A DNA stretch of 64,000 nucleotides from Bacteroidales bacterium (GTDB taxonomy: Bacteria; Bacteroidota; Bacteroidia; Bacteroidales; Marinilabiliaceae). A program made the position numbers and the translations under genes. Under the pieces are notes generated by a model. The model made no database searches and had not been told where the DNA came from. It saw only the letters and a list, made by a program, of their open reading frames with translations. Where the stretch lies: positions 75,953-139,952 of the forward strand of contig JAFPZF010000029.1 in the NCBI GenBank assembly GCA_017417385.1, in the 5' to 3' direction. Of this stretch, positions 8,752-15,600 are shown piece after piece (positions within the stretch are counted from its first letter, which is position 1; every line of letters begins with the position of its first letter).

Positions 8752-8812
8752 CAAAAAAAAGAAGGTCTGGGAGCGCCACGCTTCACGATGAGTGTGTCGA
8801 CACTCCCAGACC
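8752..8812 (-). terminator. Intrinsic terminator between pta and ackA
   Basis: On the minus strand GGTCTGGGAG (8803-8812) pairs perfectly with CTCCCAGACC (8764-8773) around a loop of about 29 bases, followed by TTC and then eight T residues (8753-8760). A strong Rho-independent terminator that should separate pta from ackA unless read-through or a second promoter serves ackA. Confidence 0.85.
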
Positions 8813-8853
8813 CTTTATGTGAACCCTCGGGGCTGGCTGCCCTTAGATGGGTC

Positions 8854-9849
8854 TTAGATAGCCTGGTTGGCCGTGATAGCGATCATCTTGACGATGTCGC
8901 TTACGGAGCAGCCGCGGCTGAGGTCGTTGACAGGCCTTGCGATACCCTGGAGGACCGGGCCGATAGCCTCAGCGTCAGCGAGACGCTGAACGAGCTTGTA
9001 GGCGATATTGCCGACCTCGAGAGACGGGAAGATGAGGGTGTTGGCGTGGCCAGCGATCGTGCTACCTGGGGCCTTCTTGGCGCCGACGCTTGCAACGAGA
9101 GCTGCGTCAGCCTGGAGCTCACCGTCGATCTGCATGTCTGGAGCGAGTTCCTTAGCCTTAGCCGTAGCCTCCTGCACCTTGGTGACGACGTCGTGCTTAG
9201 CGCTGCCCTTGGTTGAGAAGCTGAGCATGGCGATACGAGGCTCGAAGCCGCCGAGGACGCGAGCCGTCTTGCCGGTCTCGACAGCAATCTCAGCGAGCTG
9301 AGCGGCGTTGACCTCTGGGTTGACTGCGCAGTCGGCGAATACCATGACGCCATTCTCTCCGTAGTCCTTGTTCTTGAGGAACATGAGGAAAGCGCCGCTG
9401 ACGACGCTGCATCCTGGCTTCGTCTTGATGATCTGGAAGGCAGGGCGGAGCACGTTGCCCGTCGAGTTGTCAGCACCGCTGACCTCGCCGTCGGCATCGC
9501 CGGCCTTGATCATGAGGCAGCCGAGGTAGAGAGGGTCCTCAGTGAGCTTCTCAGCCTGCTCGAGGGTCATGCCCTTGCTCTTGCGGAGCTCGAAGAGGAT
9601 GTTGGCGTACTTAGCCTTGTCGGGGTTGTTCTTAGGGTCTACGACCTTAGCCTTAGCGAGGTTCTTGAGGCCCCACTTTTCGGCGTTGGCCTTGACATTG
9701 GCCTCGCTGTCGAGGATGATGATGTCGACCCAGCCTTCGCCGAGGACCTCGTCGGCAGCCTTCAGAGTTCTCTCCTCGTAGCCTTCAGGCAGGACAATAC
9801 GACGCTTGTCAGCCGCGGCCTTCTTCTTAAGTTCTTCAACAAAACCCAT
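8854..9849 (-). CDS. pta: Phosphate acetyltransferase, short form
   Basis: 331 residues: the short Pta form lacking the N-terminal DRTGG and P-loop regions. Interconverts acetyl-CoA plus phosphate with acetyl phosphate plus CoA, feeding acetate kinase for ATP generation. Recognisable segments: RIVLPEGYEERTLKAADE near the N-terminus, GADNSTGNVLRPAFQIIKT, SGAFLMFL, GELQADAAL and the C-terminal LIFPSLEVGNIAYKLVQRL and GPVLQGIARPVNDLSRGCS. Codon choice (ATC, GCC, AAG) is that of a highly expressed gene. The upstream region 9850-9960 holds a small inverted repeat (TCCGT/ACGGA near 9897-9914) but no clean TAnnTTTG. Confidence 0.97.
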   Translation of the reverse strand: MGFVEELKKKAAADKRRIVLPEGYEERTLKAADEVLGEGWVDIIILDSEANVKANAEKWGLKNLAKAKVVDPKNNPDKAKYANILFELRKSKGMTLEQAEKLTEDPLYLGCLMIKAGDADGEVSGADNSTGNVLRPAFQIIKTKPGCSVVSGAFLMFLKNKDYGENGVMVFADCAVNPEVNAAQLAEIAVETGKTARVLGGFEPRIAMLSFSTKGSAKHDVVTKVQEATAKAKELAPDMQIDGELQADAALVASVGAKKAPGSTIAGHANTLIFPSLEVGNIAYKLVQRLADAEAIGPVLQGIARPVNDLSRGCSVSDIVKMIAITANQAI

Positions 9850-9989
9850 TTCTGTCTGTTTATATTTCGATTACTTGTTACTTTTTCCGTGAAATCCGTC
9901 AGTATTTTACGGACAGCGATTCGATTTGTTTCGTTTCGGGCTGCTAAATTACAGATTTTTCGTGGAAAGTGTGACGGCAGTCGGGCATA

Positions 9990-10214
9990 GACTATAAAAA
10001 ACTATCTAGAGAGGAGTTGGGAGGGGGAAAGAAGGTGGGGCGTTTAGGTTGAGGTATGGGAGGAGATAGCATGAGGATAGCATGGAGATAGCATAGAGGT
10101 AGCATGAAGATACGAGAAAGTGGGCTGAGGGCGCATGGAGCAAGGGATTGCTGGGTGTGAGATGGCGGGGAGAGGGCTAATACAGGGCTAATCCAATTAG
10201 GAATGAGGAATTAG
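9990..10214. repeat. Non-coding region with tandem GATAGCATG units and dispersed repeat
   Basis: No convincing gene lies between pta and the toxin-antitoxin operon. At about 10058-10115 there are four to five degenerate 11-12 base units of the form GAGATAGCATG. The stretch 10101-10151 (AGCATGAAGATACGA, then GGGCGCATGGA, then AAGGGATTGC) recurs at 61760-61810. A second element, CTAATCCAATTAG followed by GAATGAGGAATTAG (about 10174-10215), recurs in other intergenic regions of the window. Confidence 0.6.
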
Positions 10215-10430
10215 GGGGTCGGAGTCGTCGGAGGGGGTCGGAGGGAGTCGTCGGAAGGGTCGGAGTCGTCGGAGGGGGAGAGGGCTAATACAGGGATAAC
10301 CCGATTATCAATGAGGAATTGGGAGTTGCCGGAGGGGTCGGAGTCGTCGGAGGGGTCGGAGTCGTCAGAGTCGTCGGAGTTGCCGGAGGGGTCGGAGTTG
10401 TCGGAGGGGTCGGAGTCGTCGGAGGGGGAG
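10215..10430. repeat. Degenerate GGAGTCGTCGGAGGGGTC tandem array, left of AbiE operon
   Basis: The stretch is built mostly from short units such as GGAGTCGTC and GGAGGGGTC, interrupted at 10282-10325 by a copy of the AATGAGGAATT-type dispersed repeat. Open frames through it code only serine/aspartate/proline runs and have no start context, so I treat it as non-coding. A related array lies on the other side of the AbiE operon at 12441-12540. Confidence 0.7.
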
Positions 10431-10484
10431 AAAAGAGATTGCGTAACAATATTGTACATAGTGGATATACACAAACCGTCTCAA

Positions 10485-10533
10485 TATAAATTCGGCAATA
10501 AGTTTGTTTTACTGCCGAATTTATATACTTTTG
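10485..10533 (+). promoter_or_regulatory. AbiE operon promoter overlapped by a 13-bp inverted repeat operator
   Basis: TTTG (10503-10506), a 19-base spacer and TACTTTTG (10526-10533) match the Bacteroidetes promoter TTTG-N19-21-TAnnTTTG exactly. Perfect 13-bp arms TATAAATTCGGCA (10485-10497) and TGCCGAATTTATA (10513-10525) flank a 15-base spacer; the right arm fills the space just before -7. This is the expected architecture for negative autoregulation by the AbiEi antitoxin. Leader to the ATG at 10556 is about 15-20 bases. Confidence 0.82.
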
Positions 10534-10555
10534 TGCGTAAACATATACAGTGATC

Positions 10556-11257
10556 ATGAATACAGGTAAGACTCAAATACTAGAATATGCTCATGCGAAT
10601 AGATTGGTTAGCGCAGATTTGTTGACAACTATTTTCGGCATGAAGCCTATTACAGCGAGGCAATACCTTAGCTCATTGGCAAAGGATAACGAGTTGGTGC
10701 GCGTTGGACATGGCGTATACGTCATAACGCAAAAACAGCAATTCGCTTACTCGCCATCTGATTTCGTGCGAAAGATTCATACAGAGCTTGCCAACGAACT
10801 ACCATTCACTGACTTCTGCATTTACGATGGAAGTATTCTTGCGCCTATCCAGCACCACCTGTCAACCAATCGTGCAGTCTACGTTGAGACCAATCGCGAT
10901 GCAGTGGATTCTGTTTTTGCACGACTTAGAGAGCAGTACAAGAACGTCTACAAACAGCCAAGCGTCGCTTTTATGTCCGACTACGTTGACCTTCGTGAAG
11001 AGTGTATCATCGTGAAAGCATTGGTCACAGAGTCGCCAGTAATGAAAGTGGATGGTATAAAAGTTCCATCATTGGAAAAGTTGCTAGTTGACACTCAGAA
11101 GGATGCCGACTTCGACTATCTGCGAGGTTCGGAGTCGTTTAATATGTTTCAACAGGCATTCGACCTCTTTGTAATAAACACGGGAAAAATGATGCGCTAT
11201 GCCAAACGCCGTGGCATCGACAAAGAGATCGAGAAACTCATAAGCCAAGCGCGATGA
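10556..11257 (+). CDS. AbiEi-like antitoxin / winged-helix repressor (type IV TA)
   Basis: 233 residues from the ATG at 10556 (a GTG two codons earlier is possible). Residues 1-60 look like a winged helix-turn-helix (ILEYAHANRLVSADLLTTIF, TARQYLSSLAKDNELVRVGHGVYVI), followed by a C-terminal domain with VPSLEKLLVDTQKDADFDYLRG. In known AbiE systems the AbiEi protein represses its own operon and neutralises the AbiEii nucleotidyltransferase without binding it directly. It overlaps the next gene by 4 bases (ATGA). A palindromic operator sits over its promoter. Base composition is visibly more AT-rich than the housekeeping genes, consistent with horizontal gain. AbiEi-like by context and fold; the exact subfamily (possibly DUF6577) is uncertain. 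Confidence 0.82.
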   Translation: MNTGKTQILEYAHANRLVSADLLTTIFGMKPITARQYLSSLAKDNELVRVGHGVYVITQKQQFAYSPSDFVRKIHTELANELPFTDFCIYDGSILAPIQHHLSTNRAVYVETNRDAVDSVFARLREQYKNVYKQPSVAFMSDYVDLREECIIVKALVTESPVMKVDGIKVPSLEKLLVDTQKDADFDYLRGSESFNMFQQAFDLFVINTGKMMRYAKRRGIDKEIEKLISQAR

Positions 11258-12336
11258 TTAGCAAAGAGTCATTTGAAGCGAGTTGGATTGAGCAGAAATC
11301 AAAGGAGTTTCAGTACAACGACAAGAACATAATCGAGAAGGTTATCAGAGCCTTTTCTCTGTTGGAGATGCTTGTACAATCGGGCTGTCCGTTTCATTTC
11401 AAGGGAGGCAGTTGCTTGATGTTGCTCCTGAAGAATGGGCATCACAGACTATCTATTGACATCGACATCATCTGTCCGCCTGGCACTGATATAGAACAAT
11501 ACCTCAATGCCTACAAGGATTATGGTTTCATCGACTACAAGTCTGTGGAGCGCGTACAACGAGGGACAGGCATTCCTAAGACGCATTCAAAGTTCTTCTA
11601 TCAAGTGGCGTTTCTCGATGACTGCAATCGACAAGAGAGCATTCTGCTGGACGTTCTAAACGAAGATTGTCACTACGAGAAACTTGAAGAGCTGCCAATA
11701 GAGAGTCCATTTCTGAAAATCGAAGGGACTCCAAGTCTTGTGAAAGTACCTTCAATCGGAGACATTCTCGGTGACAAGTTGACTGCATTCGCACCTAATA
11801 CGACGGGAATACCATACTTCAAGAAGACAAAGGATGGGCTTGAGCGAGATTGTAGCATGGAGATAATCAAACAACTATATGATGTGGCACGTCTGTTTGA
11901 GGAAATTGACAGCCTTGAGATTACCGCCAAGTCATTCGAACCAATAGCCGAAGTAGAACTATCGTATAGGGAAATGCCTAACGATCCCAAACTGATATTT
12001 GAGGATATTCGCCAGACTTCACTATGTCTTGCAACCCGAGGGATAGAGGGCAATGGCAATTTTGCCATGCTTCAGCAGGGTGTCAGTCGGATCAAATCAT
12101 TCATGTTTCGAGGCAACTATTTCATAGATAACGCCATTGCTGATGCCGCCAAAGCAGCATACGTCGCTACTCTGCTTGAAAAGGGGCAGACTGCTATTGA
12201 ACGCTATGATGGCAATCCATTGTCCATTTCCAATCTCGATATAGAACTAGTCCTCACATCTAAATTGAACAAGCTCAAGCGAATATCGCCAGAAGCTTAT
12301 TTCTACTGGGCTAAGATAAGCCAGCTATTGAGCTAA
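11254..12336 (+). CDS. AbiEii-family nucleotidyltransferase toxin
   Basis: 360 residues. The nucleotidyltransferase core is visible near residues 47-75: FHFKGGSCLML (GGS motif), then HHRLSIDIDIIC with the two metal-binding aspartates, and a downstream lysine-rich segment GDILGDKLTAFAP containing the conserved D-K of AbiEii proteins. In characterised relatives this enzyme adds nucleotides to tRNA or another target and arrests growth, aborting phage infection. Start codon overlaps the antitoxin stop, so the pair is translationally coupled. AT-rich relative to flanking genes, and followed by an inverted repeat at 12354-12390 resembling the operator. Confidence 0.88.
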   Translation: MISKESFEASWIEQKSKEFQYNDKNIIEKVIRAFSLLEMLVQSGCPFHFKGGSCLMLLLKNGHHRLSIDIDIICPPGTDIEQYLNAYKDYGFIDYKSVERVQRGTGIPKTHSKFFYQVAFLDDCNRQESILLDVLNEDCHYEKLEELPIESPFLKIEGTPSLVKVPSIGDILGDKLTAFAPNTTGIPYFKKTKDGLERDCSMEIIKQLYDVARLFEEIDSLEITAKSFEPIAEVELSYREMPNDPKLIFEDIRQTSLCLATRGIEGNGNFAMLQQGVSRIKSFMFRGNYFIDNAIADAAKAAYVATLLEKGQTAIERYDGNPLSISNLDIELVLTSKLNKLKRISPEAYFYWAKISQLLS

Positions 12337-12353
12337 AAAGATAATAGTTTATA

Positions 12354-12390
12354 TAAAATCGGCAGTAGATGTGTTCTATTGCCGATTTTA
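12354..12390 (+). terminator. Inverted repeat after AbiE operon, echoing the upstream operator
   Basis: Perfect 11-bp arms TAAAATCGGCA (12354-12364) and TGCCGATTTTA (12380-12390) with a 15-base spacer, starting 18 bases after the toxin stop. The right arm ends TTTTA, so it can act as a weak intrinsic terminator. Its core (CGGCA...TGCCG) and spacer length equal those of the operator at 10485-10525, so it may also bind the antitoxin. Confidence 0.65.
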
Positions 12391-12440
12391 CATTGCGTGT
12401 TTGACATCAAGAACGTCTGCTCTTAACAACAATCAACTGA

Positions 12441-12540
12441 AGGGGCGGAGTCGTCGGAGGGGGCGAAGTTGTCGGAGTTGTCGGAGGGGTCGGAGTCGTC
12501 GGGGTTGTCGGAGGGTGTCGTCGGAAGGGTCGGAGGGAAG
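12441..12540. repeat. GTCGTCGGAGG array, right of AbiE operon
   Basis: About 100 bases made of the same GGAGTCGTCGGAGG-type units as at 10215-10430. The rest of 12391-12674 shows no gene; just before the restriction enzyme there is a possible -7 element TTCATTTG (12621-12628) with one mismatch to consensus and no good -33. Confidence 0.6.
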
Positions 12541-12674
12541 CTGACGAAAGAGAAAAAGACATGCGGAGGTGAAACAAAGAGATGGGAAAAACGTAAATTT
12601 AACGTTGGTTAGAAAGCCTTTTCATTTGCGAGAAGCAGGACGCAGAGCGTTTTAAAACATATTCAAATAGGATC

Positions 12675-15600
12675 ATGATGACTATCAACGACATACTCGA
12701 GATATACAGGACGGCAGCGACAGAGAGGCAGAAAGGGACACTTTTTGAGAACCTGATGATGCGTTGGCTCAGCACAGATCCACGCTATGCGTCACTTTTC
12801 AAGCAAGTCTGGACGTGGGGCGAGTCGCCGATAGCAGTAGAGCTCGGGACAAAGGACCTCGGCATAGACCTTGTCGCACTCGACAATGATGGGGATTGGT
12901 GGGCGATACAGTGCAAGTGCTACGCAGAGGGCACGACAATAGACAAGAAAGACGTTGACAGTTTCATAGCGAATAGTGGCAAAAAGTTTCAAGACCCGTA
13001 CACAAGCGCGGAGGTGAACTACGGTCATCGCATGTGGATATCTACGAGCGAGCATTGGGGAGTGAATGCACTCGAGAGCTTCGAGGGTCAGGCAATCCCG
13101 ACGATCCGCATACATCTGCACGACCTCGAGATTAGTAGTGTCGACTGGCAAAAGTTATACGACGGGCATGACGGGGAAACGGCGCTACAGCCAGGCAAGC
13201 AACCTCGGCGAGACCAGCTACGAGTAATCAGCAATGCCCTCGCGCATTATGCCACGGGCGAGACAAGGGGAAAGCTTATCATGGCATGCGGGACGGGCAA
13301 GACGTACACAAGCCTACGCATAGCGGAGGAGATGCTAGGGGAGAAGAGCATCACACTCTTCCTCTGCCCGAGCATAGCCCTCCTCTCGCAGACCCTCAAC
13401 GCATGGATGGCGGACAAGCGGCAACCGATTCACGCAGTCTGCATCTGCTCGGACGCCAGCGCGAGCATGCTCAACACAGAGGACGACCACATAGCCGACA
13501 GCCTCTCGGAGCTGCCGTATCCAGCGACAACCAATGTAAGATCTGTATGTAGGCAGATAAACAAGTATAGGGGAGAAGGCGGGCGCATCGTCATCTTCTC
13601 GACATACCAGAGCATCGGCGTTGTCCACGACGTCCAGAAGGAGGCGGATTTCAACATAGACCTCGTCATCTGCGACGAGGCGCACAGGACGGCCTCAGTC
13701 GCAGCGAGCACAGGTGACGAGAAGTGTTTCACCCTCGTGCATGACGAAAACTATATCCGAGCCACGCGCAGGCTATACATGACAGCGACGCCGAAGATAT
13801 ATGCGCCGAAAGCCAAGGCGAAGGCGGCGAGCGACAGTGCATTGCTCTACTCGATGGACGACGAGCGAGTCTTCGGCAAGACCATAGACGAGATAAGCTT
13901 CAGCTATGCCGTGCAGAACGGACTACTGACCGATTACAAAGTCCTCGTCTTGACGATGACAGAGAACGACATTCCGAAGAGCCTCCGTGAGAAGGTCCAG
14001 ACCGACGAGCTACAGTTGAGGTATGACGATACGGCGAAGCTCATCGGGTGCATCAACGGACTCTCCAAGCGCATAGCCCTCGAAGACGGCGTCTCCTTCA
14101 CGGCGGAGGAGTTAAAGAACAGGATGCAGCGGGCGATAGCCTTCTGCAGTCGGATCAGCAGGACGCGCAAGACTCCGGTAGATGCCGTAGTCTCGACAGA
14201 GGTGGCAGAGAACATGCCGAAAGTCAGCGAGCTATACAGAGAGCAGCTATCGGACGAGGAGGCTGAGAAGGTCGTAAGCGTCAAGGCGTGGCATGTCGAC
14301 GGGTCGATGCCAGCCGACGAGAGGCAGCGGATACTAGACCATCTCAGGGAGGACATACCCGAGGGCGAGTGTCACGTCGTCTGCAACGTCCAGTGCTTGA
14401 GCGAGGGGGTGGACGTGCCAGCTCTCGACGCCGTCCTCTTTCTCGCATCGAAGAAGAGCCAAGTCGACATAGTCCAGAGCGTCGGGCGCGTCATGAGGAA
14501 TTTCCGACGAGGAGAAGGAGGAAAAGGGGATAAGGGAGAGAAGATGTTCGGCTACATCATAATCCCCGTCGTCGTCCCGATGCACATGAGCGCCGAGGAT
14601 GCGCTCGACAATAGCGACGCATTCAGACCCGTCTGGGAGATACTGAACGCGCTCAGGAGCAACGATGCGAGTTTCGAGGCGAAGGTAAACACCATCAACC
14701 TCAACAAGAAGAAGCCAGTCATAGTGGCACCCGGAACGGGTACGGCATTTGGGGGAGGCTTCGGGATAGGCGCGGGAGATGATGGTGCGGGAGCCGATGC
14801 ACAAAGCAGTTTCACATTCGACTGGCCAGAGCCGGCGGAGTGGCGCGAGATGCTATATGCGCGGATGGTCAAGAAAGTCGGGAACCGAATATACTGGCAG
14901 AACTGGAGTCGGAAGGTCGGCGACATGGCTCGGACATTCCAGGACCGCATATATCACACCGTCGTCGAGGAGGGGCAGTACACAGCCGAGTTCAACGACT
15001 TTATAGAGGGACTGCGGGCGGACCTCAACCCGGCAGTCAGCGAGCGGCAGGCCATAGAGATGCTGGCGCAGCACATGATAGCACAGCCTATATTTGATGC
15101 TCTCTTTGAGAACTACGGATTCAGCAGCAACAATTCGGTCAGCAAGTCGATGCAGAGGATGCTTGAGGTTCTGGCGGACGAGGCGTTTCGCAAGGACCTA
15201 GACCAGCTGGACGACTTCTACACCAATGTCCGGGCGACAGTCAGTGAGACCGACAACTTGGCGGCTAAGCAGCGCATCATAAAAGACCTATATCAGGGAT
15301 TCTTTGCGGAGGCCTTCTCGGCAGCCGTCCCACAGACGACGAACACCACGGCCGTCAAGGACAAGGTCATCATCTATACGCCGGTCGAATGCGTCGACTT
15401 CATGCTCAGGAGTGCCGACGACCTGATGAGGGCCGAGTTTGGAGTTGGGCTGACGGACGAGGGAGTCGGGATACTCGACCCGTTCACAGGCACTGGCACA
15501 TTCCTCACGCGCCTCCTACAGATAGACGGTCTAATACGACCGGAGGACAGGGAGCGGAAGTACAGGAGCGAGATACACGCCAACGAGCTTTTGCTACTGG

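Noticed and set aside
10058-10115. Possible CRISPR-like spacing of the GATAGCATG units
   Set aside because: Units are only 11-12 bases, contiguous and degenerate, with no unique spacers and no cas genes.
10211-10474. Open frames on both strands encoding Ser-Asp-Pro-Asn or Gly-Ser-Glu repeats
   Set aside because: They are translations of the GTCGTCGGAGG array, with no plausible start signal and no non-repetitive sequence.
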